A DNA stretch of 64,000 bases, taken from the NCBI RefSeq assembly GCF_949628215.1, contig NC_134310.1:8321401-8385400 (forward strand). Reading direction: 5' to 3'. Source of the stretch: Phalacrocorax aristotelis. Lineage: Eukaryota; Chordata; Aves; Suliformes; Phalacrocoracidae. Both the position numbers and the translations under genes were made by a program. Shown here in pieces: positions 46,670 to 58,675 of this stretch; within the stretch, counting starts at the first letter, position 1; each line of letters starts with the position of its first letter. A model generated the notes under the pieces. The model was given only the letters and a program-made list of their open reading frames with translations, was not told where the DNA came from and did no database searches.

Positions 46670-48849
46670 CTGAGTGCGCTGAAGGTCACCTCTAAGACAA
46701 GGATTCTGGATTTCAGAAGAGCAAACTTCAGTGCACTCAGGGCTCAGTTGGGAGGGATTCGATGGGAAGCTTCCATGGAATACAAAGGAGCTAGTGAGTG
46801 CTGGGAATTCTTCAAGAACTCCCTACTGGAAGCACAAAGACAATTTATCCCCTACAAAGGAAAGGGAAGTAAGCAGAGCAAGAGGCCCCCATGGCTCAAC
46901 CATGACCTCCTGGGTCTACTCAAATCCAAAAGGGAAGCACACCAGAGATGGAGAAGTGGAGGATTATCCGCCGAGAACTACAAGGGCATAGCCAGAGTGT
47001 GCAGAGATGCAGTTAGAAAAGCAAAAGCCCAATTTGAATTGAAACTGGCTGTAGACATAAAAAATAACAAGAAAGGGTTCTTCAGACATGTCAACCATAA
47101 GCAGAAAAAGAAGGAAAACATAGGCCCACTGTTAAATGGAAAAGGAGAGTCAATCACCAATGATGCAGAAAAGGCAGAGGTCCTCAACACCTTCTTCACC
47201 TCTGTCTTTACCAGCACTGTAGGGTCCCAGGCTTTGGGAACAAAATTGCCAATTGATCCAAACACCGACCCACCATCGGTGAAGGAAGAGTTAGTACGTG
47301 AATTATTACAGGAGCTTGACCCCTACAAATCAATGGGCCCTGATGCCATCCACCCGAGGGTGTTGAGAGAGCTGGCTGACGTCATCGCAAGGCCGCTCTC
47401 CATAATCTCCGAGAAGTCATGGAGAACAGGGGACGTCCCAGAGGACTGGAGGAAGGCAAATGTTACCCCTATCTACAAGAAAGGCTTGAGGGAGGATCTG
47501 GGTAACTATAGGCCCATCAGCCTTACTTCAATCCCTGGGAAAGTTATGGAACGAATCCTCCTGGGGGCCCTCACAAGTCAAATGAAGCACGTGATTGGGA
47601 AAAGCCAACATGGCTTCACTAAGGGCAGATCGTGCTTGACAAACCTGGTGGCCTTCTATGACAAAGTGACTTGCCTGGTTGACATGGGGCAGGCAGTGGA
47701 CATTGTGTACCTGGACTTCTCCAAGGCCTTTGATATGGTCCCCCACAGTCTCCTCCTGGAGAAATTGATGTGTTATGGCCTAGAGAAGTGGTCTGTGCAG
47801 TGGGTGGGGAACTGGCTGACAGGCTGCACCCAAAGGGTGGTGGTAAATAGCTCCTTTTCCAAGTGGCAACCTGTCACAAGTGGAGTCCCCCAGGGATCAA
47901 TATTGGGCCCAATGTTATTCAACATCTTTATAAGTGATCTGGATAAGGGCATCAAGTGTAGCCTGATGAAGTTTGCTGACGACACCAAGTTGAGTGGGGA
48001 AGCAGACACTCCAGAAGGGAGAGCTGCTCTGCAGGGAGATCTGGATAGGCTGGAGGAGTGGGCCAGCAAGAACCTTATGAAGTTCAACAAGGACAAGTGT
48101 AAGGTCATGCACCTGGGAAAACATAATCCGGGAGTGCAGCACAGACTGGGATCCACCTGGCTGGAGAGCAGCTCTGTGGAAAGGGACCTGGGGGTCCTGG
48201 CGGACAGGAAGCTCAACATGAGCGAGCAGTGTGCTGCTGCGGCCAAGAAGGCCAACAGGATGCTGGGTTGCATCAAAAAGGGCATCGCCAGCAGAGAGAA
48301 AGAAGTCATTATCCCGCTCTACTCAGCGCTTGTCAGGCCACACCTGGAGTGCTGTGTGCAGTTCTGGTCCCCTCTATTACAAAAAGGATGTGGACAGGCT
48401 GGAAGGGGTCCAGAGAAGGGCCACCAGGATGATCAGAGGACTGGGAAGCTGCCATATGAGGATAGGCTGGGAGAGCTGGGTTTGTTCAGCCTTGAGAAAA
48501 GGAGGCTCAGAGGGGATCTCATCACCATGTACCAGTACTTAAGGGGTAGCTACAAAGAAGATGGAGACTCCCTTTTTACACGGAGTCACACGGAGAGGAC
48601 AAGGGGGAATGGACACAAGTTGCTCCTGGGGAGATTCCGATTGGACACCAGGGGGAAATTTTTCACACTGAGGACAGTCACCATTGGAATAATCTCCCCA
48701 GGGAAGTGGTTGACTCGGTCACGTTGGACACCTTCAAGAGTCATCTGGACAAGGTGCTGGGCCATCTTGTCTAGACTGTGTTTTTCCCAGAAAGGTTGGA
48801 CTAGATGATCCCTGAGGTCCCTTCCAACCTGGGATTCTGTGATTCTGTG
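46670..48849 (+). mobile_element. CR1 LINE, 5'-truncated, with reverse transcriptase
   Basis: A non-LTR retrotransposon copy spans the linker after the endonuclease, the reverse-transcriptase domain and the 3' end. The frame is open for about 700 codons from 46565 to 48808 with typical CR1 blocks: YLDFSKAFD, GVPQGSILGP and FADDTKL (catalytic FADD at 47972-47983). Around 48370-48450 the reading frame slips and returns, so two small compensating indels replace about 25 residues. The tail ends in gattctgtgattctgtg at 48833-48849. The endonuclease part and 5' end are missing. Left boundary approximate. Confidence 0.92.
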
Positions 48850-51800
48850 TTGCTTTCAGCCATTGCTCCTGCTCCCAGGGACCGGAGGGAGCCTGGCTCA
48901 GAGACACGCTCACCCTAAAGGTGCCACACACACCTTGCTGTGCTTTTTCATGGCAAATACTCCCATTTTCCAGAGTTTTCCCACCTTGGGATCTGCCAGA
49001 AGTGAGTGGCTTCAGGGAACTCAGTGCCCTTCGCAGAGGCAGCATCACACCGAGAAATGGGCCTTACCCACCTCTCCCACCCCACCCACGACACCGGTGC
49101 CCAGGACGGTTCTTCCCGGCTGCCAGGCAGACCCATGCCATGCCATGCCAATGGGCTGTGGGTTATTGCTCATCCTCTGGCACCCAGCTGGCTAGGCTGG
49201 CCCCCATTGCCAGCACCACGGCTCACCTTGGACTCCGCTCCCAGCACGGCCCAGCAGCCGGCTGGGTTGCTGGGGAGACAGGCTGGTTTATTTACCATCA
49301 GGGCTGCGATAAGGAGTGTGAAAGGGGAAGTGAAGCACATGGTATCAAATGTGCCTGACCCACTTTTCCACTGCCTGGGCATCGTTCACCCTCAGCTATT
49401 GGATTGCAGTGGCGGAGGCGCAGGGAGCATGGCCAGGAATGCCCTGCTGCTTGCTGGAGCCACCACGCCACAAGGGGTTGGGGTGTCCTTGCTTCTGAAC
49501 CCAATTTTCTCCAGGCTGGTTGGAAACAGAGGAAAAGTATCCCCGGGCTGGATTCCGAGACACTGTGATGGAGACAAAAGCTCATGTGAAAGCTTGCTGC
49601 GGCAGGCTCCTCGTGCCTGTCCTCGGCCACAGTCCCCTCCGTGCCGCGTCCCCCACTGGCGCTGGCACAGTGGCCCAGATCTGCCATTCCGCATGGCTTC
49701 CCCGGCTCTCCCCGGGGCCGGGCACCAGCAGGCAGGGTGCTCGCTCGGTGTCTCGCGCAGCCACCCGCTAATCCAACATGACTCTTCCATTAGAGACGAG
49801 ATGCCAGCAAAGAGCTTTTCAGTGTAGGAATTAACTTCTTCTCCCACCCCGGAGCTCCCCGACCTGGTGTGTTGGCTCTGTCTCCATCATGCACATGGCC
49901 TGGGGTCCATGGGATGGGTGTGGGTGGGTTCCTCTCGTCATCACCCCCAGCCTGGTGATGGGCTCCCCGTGGGACCCAACTCTGCCCTTGCACATGCATC
50001 TCCCATCCTCCTCCTCCTCTGAGGATGCGGGATGAGAGCAGAGACCCAGCATTGCTGTGCTGGAGGGTGCTGGAGCGGGGCTCCTCAGGGCACCCTGAGC
50101 AGCAGGAGGGGCCTCAGCCCAGTCAGCCCCAGCCTCAGCTGCAGTGCCAGCCTCTTCCCTTATTGATGTCCTCTCCTGCTGTTAATTAGTGGCTCTAATT
50201 TAGCCTGATGAGAGCCATGGCTCCCTGCAAAGGGCCTGTCTCAGTTTTGGCCATCCTCCCCACAGGGCACTGGGGCTGCTGGCGAGTGGATGGGACCCAA
50301 AGGGGGAGCTCGAGGAGCCAGGGGCGGGTGGGGGTTTGGGGTGTGCATCCCAATGGGGGTTTGCTCCCCAAGCGGGGGGACCTGGGACGTGGTGGGGATC
50401 AATGGCAGGGGGATGAGCCCTGGCTAGGAGCCGGCACGTGCTCCCCCAAGGGCACAAATATCCCAGCCTGTAGGTGTCAGTGTCTCACATCCAATATGAC
50501 GCTGTGGCAGGGGGATGGTGGCTCTGGCTCTGCAGCAGCAGCCAGCTCCAGTAGCAGATGAGCATGGGGTCAAAATGCAGTGCAGGGTCCACCCTCCAGG
50601 GCCACCCCCTGCCCCAAGGACAGGGGCAGAGCTGCCCCTTGTGTCTCTGCTCCCCTGGAGCTGTTGGGGGAGGTGACAGTGGTCCTCGCTCCCCGGCTCT
50701 GAGGACAGGCCCCAGCATCCTTCCAGAGCAGGGAGGCAAAGCTGATCCTGCCTGGTGCTGGCCCCTGGGGTGCTGAGCCCGGGGGTGGCACCTGCACCCA
50801 GCCTCCTCCTGCCTCTCCATTTGACGGAGAAAATGATGGGTGAATATGTCCCTCAGCCGCCCCTCCTGGCTGCGTGCGTGGGGCTGGGGTCTGTCCCTTG
50901 GTGGAGGTCAGGATCCCACCCGTATCCTGTTCTCCTGCCCGTGGCCCTGGAGGGTGGCCACAACTCCCTACAAAATGCCTGGAGGAATGGCTCATCCCCC
51001 AAGTACAGTGGGGAAACTGAGGAATGGAGTGAGGCAGGGATGCTGGGGTCTGCCCAGGCAGGGACGGAGCTCTGGGGCATCATCCAAGCCACGCGGGTGC
51101 TTGAGCCCCATCAGGCTGCAGCATCCCTGTCCCTGCTGTGGGACCCAGGGGCTCAGCTGCCCTCCAGGTCTCCACCTAAGGGGGCTTCAGAGGCAGCCAG
51201 ACCCCCAGCAGCCCCCCAAAGCTGCAGGAAAGCAGGCAGGAGCTGCTCGGGGAAGGTTTCTGGCCAAGGGGGCTGGAGGAGAGGGGGCTGTGCCGGAGTA
51301 GCATGTCCTCGCCATCACCTCCCCGTCATGGGACGGCTGTGGGGTCTGGGGATCTGGTGCCCACTCGGGCTGACTTGATTCGGATCAGGATCCTGAGTAA
51401 TGCCAGCTGTGAGTGCCCTGGCTCACGGCAGGGATGCGCTGATGGAGAGCTGACCTGGATCCCAGCCACCCCAGTGGCCATCACCTCCAGTGCCACCACA
51501 TGTCCCTGTGAGAGGGACTTCCAGCATGGGGGGCAGCCCTGTGATGGCCAGGGAGGATAGGGCTGCAGACGGCTGCTGTCCCCATCCCTCACGGTGGCCC
51601 CAGGACAGCCCAGCCCAGGGTGGGCACTCCACACCACCCACACTCTGCTTTGGGACACAGAGTGGGGGGCATCCACCGAAGACAGTTTGGGAGGTCACAC
51701 TGGAGACCCCCAGCCCTGCACCTGGGGTCTCCCATTCCCCTCCAGAGAAGAGAGATGCCCAGGCATCTCCTCCCACCCTGGGCAGTGGCCAAAATGCCCC

Positions 51801-54800
51801 TGGATTATTTTTTGGGGACTCTCTGGCTGCAAATGGGGGTGTCATCACCCTTTTTCTGCACCCAACAGCTCAGACTTAGCGGCAAGGTGGGCATGCGGCA
51901 GCAGCGGAGGAAACCCTCCCCAAAATCCCAGTGCGGGGCCACCCATGAAATATTCAGGCCATTCAGCGCGATTCCCACCTCGCCTTTGAAAGCACCATGA
52001 ATATTGCAGACGGGCATTAAAGTTTCACGGCTGCCACAATTCACCGCAGCCCCGCGGATACCGTTACCAAGGGAAGCCCCTCTGCCAGGACATGTCACGC
52101 TTTTGCCAGGCTCCAGCAACCTGTTTCCCTCTGGTGTACCCCCAAAACGGGTGGTGGTGATGGGCTGGGTCCCTGAACCACTCCAAAAGCAAACTGACTC
52201 GAAGCTCCCTGCCATGTCCCCAGGAAGGAGCGGCACAGCTCAAGGCAAAGCTGCGGGAGGGTGCAAGGTCCTGCAGGACCAGGGACAAGCAGGGGTCATG
52301 GCCACCCCACCCCAAAGCTCAGCCATGCTTCCTGCCGCCCCGACAGCAGCACAGCCTCGCTCCTCCGCGGCCCTGAGCGATGCCCGCCTCAGGCAGGGGA
52401 AGACGTTTGCAGCTCCCTGAGCATGTCGGAGGGTTTCATCCTCCATGTCATGAGCTTTCCAGGTCAGTCCCTCACCAAAAGAGACCATTCCCTTCTCCTC
52501 TGCCCACTCTCATAACTCGGCTCTTCCTGTGTTTATATAACAGTGACGTCTCCCACGGACTGAGGAGAGAATTGGCTGGGGAGAAATAATGAAGATAATT
52601 CAAGTCATTTGGGAAGATGAGGTTTGCGAGGTGCCCAGCATTTTCCACCTTTACATGTTGTCTCTAATCATCTGCAATCTTGGATGGCCATTGATGGAGC
52701 TCGTTGCTGTGGTGATGGATGAATAGCCCTGGGATTGTACCATGCCAAAAAAGTGCCATCCTTCCAAGAAAACAACAACAAAAATATAATTTTGTTCAGG
52801 AAATTAAGCAGTTTGCAACCAAATAGCAGCATCTGAAAGGGCTCCCGCATCTGTTCTTTCCTCCCTGCTCCCGCGGCCACATTGGGTTTGTCAGGAACAT
52901 GCCCAGCACCCCAGAGAGTCCTTTGTGTGCGCTGGACAAGGAGAAGGTGGTAATTGCAAGGGGGTTTCTAACCCACTGAGCCTGTTAAAAGGATTTTATG
53001 CCCCCCCTACACCTCTCTTCTTCCCCAGATGTGTATCACGCAGGCAGGGAGCGCGGGGCGCTGCTGCCAGGGGCTGGTGCAGCACTAGGTTAATGTGTTA
53101 GCTGTGCAAGGTTGGACCAGAGCGGGGGCCAGGCACTGGGGGAGATGGAAACAGTGATGGCCAGCGGCTGGGGCAGGGTGTCGGGGCTCAGGTTCTGCTC
53201 ATCCCTTGGGGAAGGGGCAGCAGTGAGAGCCGGCACAGGGCTCCCAAGCTGCGGGAGGAGGGTGGCTGCCTGGGTGGGGAGTACAGGGCTCCTGCCATTG
53301 TCAGCCTCTGTGTTTTTCCATTTAACCTCCCTCCCAGGCAATACGACCCGAGCCCAGATGCTCTCCTTCCTTCCCCGCCGCTCCGGGAGCATCTCCTGGG
53401 GCAGCTGCTGGAGATGCTGCTCTCGAGCCGTGCCACCAGACAGCGGGTAGCACAGCCCCCTTGGGCACGGCTGGGTTGGGGGTGATTTGGGCTCTGCTCA
53501 ACCAGGGGTTGATCCTGGCTTTGGGTTTGCCTCGGGGTGGAGGCATCCGACCCTCCTGATGCTGGAAACCACATGCAAACCCCCTGCCAATTCTGAAGGC
53601 CTGCGCTGCAGGGATCCTCTGTGCATAACTCACATTACCACATCGGGCCCTGGCGCACATTTTGAGCTGGGGTTCTGGTCCCTGCTGGCATCTGCGGTGC
53701 TCCCAAATGCCACCTGCCACTGACGGGATGTAAATAGTGTAATTCAGAGCTGCGTGACCCTGACGCTCATCCTGCAAGAGCATAAGAACCCAAATATCTG
53801 TAGGACAAGCACCCAGCTGGCAGCCCGGGAGGGCCCTGGGGTGCAGCAGGGTTGGAGCCAACGCCTGCGTGCTGGGGCAGCAGCGAGGAGGAGGGATGGG
53901 CGTGTGGAGAGAAAACATTTTACAGAGGACCCTGAGGATGAGAAACAGGCCAAGTTCCCACAGCTCCAGCGCCTCTTTGGGCAAGAGCCCCAGGCAGGGC
54001 TTTACCAGCCTTCCCCAGAGCCCTCCGCCCTCCCTGGGCTCAGTGAGAGCCAGATGGAGGCACATCTTGGCTGCGCAGAAAAACAAGGCAGCAAAGCGGG
54101 CTGGGGAGATTAACTCCACGGGGAAAACAAGCTCAGCAGACACTGCCGAGCCGAGGATGCCTGTGTGGCTGCGCGTGTGCATTTGCATGCACATGCATGT
54201 GCCACAGCGTCTGTGGGCACGCATGTGCAGATGTTAAGCACTTGCGTGAATGCAGACATGTGTGTTCAGCCAAGCTGAAGAACCAGTGTCTGGCTTTGGA
54301 GAGGCAGGCAGGGTATTGGAAATGTGTCCTCATCCTTTAATTGTGTTGCTTTGATAACAGTGATAATTGGCTAGAAATCGATACTGTTTCGCTCCTGCTT
54401 CTCCCATCCTGTCTCCCCCAGTCCTCCCGTCGCCTTGCTCCCTTCAGCAGAGTGACAGTTAAATGCTCCGCTGGGTCATTAGATAACCCAGGCGGAGAGC
54501 TGCTGAGGAGGGGGCTGATGCAGCCAGTCGGCAGGCAGAGATGGAGGCAGCTCCTCTCTGCTGCCACGGCTCAAGGGCAGATGGAGACGATGCTCCGGCA
54601 GTGCGTGGTGCTGTGGGAGTGAGCACGGTGGGTAACCGCAGCAGTTCTGGGGATGAGAGTGGAGCAAGGGAAGGGACAAACCCAGGCTGCCTCGGCTGGG
54701 AGCTCCCTCCAGCTTTGGCTCTGAAAACTGTGCCAGAGCATCACGGGAAAATGTATATTAATAGCCCGGCAGCTCAGCCTGCCCTGCTCTCCAAGCCCCA

Positions 54801-56160
54801 CCATCGCCCTCGTCCCATGCCCTTGTCCCACGGGCAAGGTGACCCCTGCTCCCACCGCGTTCCCCCAGCCACAGGCAGGATCTTGGAGCCTGTGAAGTCA
54901 GGTAGCTCCTGGTCTCCTTGCAACCGCCCTCGCAGAGCAGCCCCTGTGCTTCACCCACCTGTCCAGGGCTGCTGGGGGGGTCTGCCCCTCGAAAAGCCAC
55001 CCTGACCCCCCGCTCCTGCCCCACTGGGCCTGGGGAGCAGGATGGTGGTGATGGAGGGTGTGGAGACCCCTGGGGGGCCAGGGGCACCCTGGACTGGTGC
55101 TGGTGGTCCCAGGACCCCTGGTCTGCATTAGCCAAGGGACCCTCAGTAGCCAAGTGGGGCTCCAGAGCCAGAGGGGAACCCACTCTGCTGGGCAGGGCTG
55201 GCTGGAGTGTGGACTGGCAGCGAGCGAGGGGTGCCCGGGGAGGCAAAGGGGACGTGGAGAGGGCGGGGGTGCACAGGTACGTGGGTGAGGGGGTGCGTGG
55301 GTACACGGGTGCCCACCTTCCCGTGGGAGCCTGGTGCCGCCTGGTGGCCATACGGCCGTGGCCACGGCCCCGAGTGGGGGGTTCTCGCCGGTGCTGGCCC
55401 CACGAGAACTGTGCTGGGGGTGCTAGGGCAGGGCCGAGGGTACTGGGGCAGCGACCTGCCCAGCCCCTCAGCTGCATTTATTCCCCATGCCGGCCAGCGC
55501 AAGTAAATCAAGCTGCACCAACAGACACCTTTGTGCAGCCAGAGCCAGCCTGAAAGGCACCCCGAGAGCAGAGTCCCGTCTGTGCCTCTGCCGCAAACCA
55601 AAGATGAGCAGAAACCCCGCTCCGGCAGCCTGCCCGGGGCTTAGGACTAACGCACAGAGTTTTTTGTAGCCCCCTGGGCCAGGAAGAAGATGGGGAGAGA
55701 CCTGAGCAGAGCTTGGTGGTGGATTCCCAGGGGTTTTGCTCCTGGGTGTTTCCTGAACCCCAACATGGCCAGGCAACAGGCGCTTTCTCTTGAGGTGATC
55801 GATCTGCCCCGGGCACCCTCTGATCACCAACCCTGGGCACAGGCACACAGGCCCGGAGGCGAACCAGCTCTGTGACGAGCCAGGTCACAACACACCTGAG
55901 CAAAGCTTGAATTAAAAAAACCCAACCCCAAACCAGGGCTTGAATAGCAGCAGGAATGGTTTGGAGCTGGGAAGCCCTTCCAGCCGGAGATCCCCTGAGC
56001 CTCCTACCCTCCCTTTCTGCCTCGATGGGAAGGGTGACCCAGGGGGTCAGCAGTGACACCCTGGGGGTCTTTGGGCTGCGGGGAAACAGCCTGGGGTGAG
56101 GCGGAGAAGGCGTGTGTGCTCAGGGCAGTCAATGCTGTACGGCAGCAGAAACACACAAGG
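48850..56160. other. Intergenic region upstream of the ZFAND5-like gene
   Basis: This is GC-rich single-copy sequence. No spliced coding exons were supported on either strand; a 300-codon minus frame at 53322-54224 has no family resemblance. AT-rich islands with GATA, homeodomain and ATCGAT-type sites occur at 54330-54500, and a low-CpG, possibly conserved block lies at 51930-52120. Confidence 0.5.
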
Positions 56161-56179
56161 GGTACCAGTGCCTCCCGGC

Positions 56180-56630
56180 TCAGCCCATATAGATGGGGTA
56201 TGGCCCCAGGAGCTGGGCGGGTGTTCCCAGCCCCTCTCCTGGAGCCAGGGTATCCAGGTCCAGAGCCAGCTGCATCTTGCCCTATATAACTGGCCCATAT
56301 AGCTGGGGGGGGGGGGAAGAATGTTGCCCACCCTCTCCTCCAGCAGCTATAGCTGGGGTCCAGCTGATGTCCCAGCCCCTATAGCATGGGGGAACAGGGG
56401 TCTCACCCCTCTCCTATAGCCTGGGTCTGACTGTGACCCAGTCCCTATAGCAGGGGATCCCAAATCCCCCCTCTATAGTGAGGTCTGGCTATCTTCCCCC
56501 CCCCCCCCCTTATACCCATAGGGGGTTCTCAACCTCCTTAACTATAAATGGGGTACACCTATATCACTGCTCATATAGCTAGGGAGATCACAGCCCCCTC
56601 CCCTATAGCCAGGGCACACCTATACCCGCG
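56180..56630. repeat. Degenerate CTATAG-core tandem array before the ZFAND5-like promoter
   Basis: About a dozen (C/A)TATAG or CTATA cores recur every 29-36 bases over the best part (56345-56480), each set in CCCCTCTCCTATAGCNNGGG-like context. Cores seen include 56185, 56280, 56299, 56347, 56379, 56415, 56445, 56473, 56542, 56570 and 56603. A guanine run and a cytosine run (about 56309 and 56498) lie inside. It is not a known repeat family to me. Confidence 0.7.
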
Positions 56631-56639
56631 CCCCTACTA

Positions 56640-57140
56640 CCAGCCCTCCCCGGTCGTCGCCCCGCCCCGCCCCGGCCCGGCCCTCCCCGGGGGAGGGCGC
56701 TCGGGGGCCGCGGTCCCGCGGCAGCGCCCGCCATGTTTCCCGGCAGCCCACTCTGCCCGCCGCCCGCCTGAGCCTGCCGGCGGCCGGCCCTACCCGGCCC
56801 GGCCCGGCGGCCGCCCGCCTCCGCCGCCGGTGAGTGGGACCCGGCGCGGCCCGGTGCCCCGGCCCGGACCCGCCCGCCGCCGCGCAGGCCCCAAAGCCTC
56901 GGCCTCGATTTCCACCGCGGGCGGGGAGCGGGGTGCGGGGCCCAGCCGCGGCGGGCGGGGAGGCGCGGGAAGGCATCTCGTCCCCCCAGGGGCAGCGCCG
57001 GCTTTCGACCGGGCAGCGGCTGGGGCGGCTCGGCCGGAGGGTGACGGGGCGGCGGCGGCGGTCCCGAGCCTGCGGCGGGTTACCCGGCTCGGCTCGGGGG
57101 CAGGGGCAGAGCAGCCGGAGGGGGAGTGGTTCTTAATTTC
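56640..57140 (+). promoter_or_regulatory. CpG-island promoter of the ZFAND5-like gene
   Basis: Very CpG-dense block with GC boxes. A donor CCG followed by gtgagt at 56830 marks the end of a probable untranslated first exon. The open frames here (225 codons plus, 150 minus) are compositional. Confidence 0.75.
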
Positions 57141-58675
57141 AGCTGGTTTTGCGGTAGAGCCCTGTGCCGCTCGGCTCCTGCTGCAGCTCTCCCCTGGGCT
57201 GCTGGCTAAGGGAGAGCTGAGCTGAACTCTGCCCAAAGTCACAGCAGTCGTTCCCTTCTCTCTCCAGGGGCACTCAAAATCAGAAGAAACTCCTGAAAAT
57301 TTGTCTGTTCAGCTTGCTAGGTCTGCTCCCAGAGGCTTTGGTGTGGAGGAGGCTCTCTTGGCTGCTGGGGCTGAAGGAGAGGTCGGTCTGAGCCGGGAAG
57401 GACTCCTGGTCTGGTAATGTGAATGCTGGTCTGAGCTCTGCAAGGGGAGCCCCGAGTGCACAGCAGAAATTCGTATCACCCAGCTGAGGACAAGGAGGAC
57501 TAAACCGGAGCTGATCCACTTCCATCCCACGGGAGCGCTCTTGGGAGGGTAATTATTTCATGTTCCTGTTGTTTTATTCCCTCGGTGGAACAAGTTTTGT
57601 AGGAGTGTGAAAGCAAGCAGCAGAGTTACCTGTGAAGCGGTGGATACTTTGTGCATCTGCTGTGCTGGGAGAAGGGGATTGCTGCTGGGGACTCCCAGTA
57701 GCAACACAGTGTCTTTGCACCCGAGCTGAAGCCACCTGTGCCGCCACGGCCCTGCAAACATCCTCTCCCCTTGTCCCCCACTGAAGCTCTACTGGACACA
57801 GCCATGTCGTTAACACATGTCTGAATTGGTGTTTGTTGTTGCTGGGTGTTATTGCTCATGGTTCTGGTTTAAAAGGATGCAGTGCAGTTTGGCCGTGTAA
57901 ATGCTATACCATGTGTGGCTGGAAGGGGCCAGTTCCCAGGTCTGGAGGCAACTGCAGGTGATCTAGGGAGAAATTATTATGATTAATTTTAAAAGTAGGT
58001 TTCACCGTGTCTGCTCTCTTCCCCAGGAAGGTGTTCTAGAATCACATCTTACTACTGGGAAGAAACCTTATCCTTATTTCCAGCCTACGTATGCCAGCAT
58101 GGGTCAGAAAATACATGAGCATGTCAAAACTGAGAGTCAACGAGTTCTTTTTGCCTCACTTATATCACCTTCCTGAGAGCTAAAGAAGTAAAACAGGCTT
58201 GAAATGAAAACAAGCGCCACTAAGTGCAAAGTGTAACTACTTAGGCTGGACGCTGGCCTTTTGAGTGGCATTCTTTGTGTCAGTGTTTGCAGGAGCCAGT
58301 CATGCTGCGATGGCACTTCTCATTACTGTTGGAGAGCAGATTGTTCAGGTCTTACATGTGTGTCCCTCTACTGGGAGTTTTGGGAGCCTTGTGGTGTGGG
58401 GAGGGAGTACCGGGAGCTGGTTCCTGTCGGCTGTTCAGCCCGGCTCTGGGCAGGCTCCTGCAGCTGAGCTCTGGGTGGCTCAAGGCCCCAGGACTTGTGT
58501 CCTGTGGCTGCTTACGAGCCTTGTGTACCCTGTGCTCAGGGGACTCGGATTGTGTCGTGCATGTGCAGGAACCAGATTCTCTCGGGATCCTTTGTGCTCC
58601 TTCCTGATCAGCTGCGGTGTACAACGAATGAATGCTCCAGCCCTAACAGTGTCTCATTTTTATTCCTGTTTGTAG
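56830..58675 (+). other. First intron of the ZFAND5-like gene
   Basis: The intron starts at the 56830 donor and ends at the tttgtag acceptor before the ATG exon. A possible alternative untranslated exon follows the ctctccag acceptor at 57267 (weak donor at 57549). Nothing else was recognised. Confidence 0.5.

Noticed and set aside
53322-54224. 300-codon minus-strand frame
   Set aside because: No recognisable domain; cysteine- and proline-rich mixture, with no splice or promoter context.
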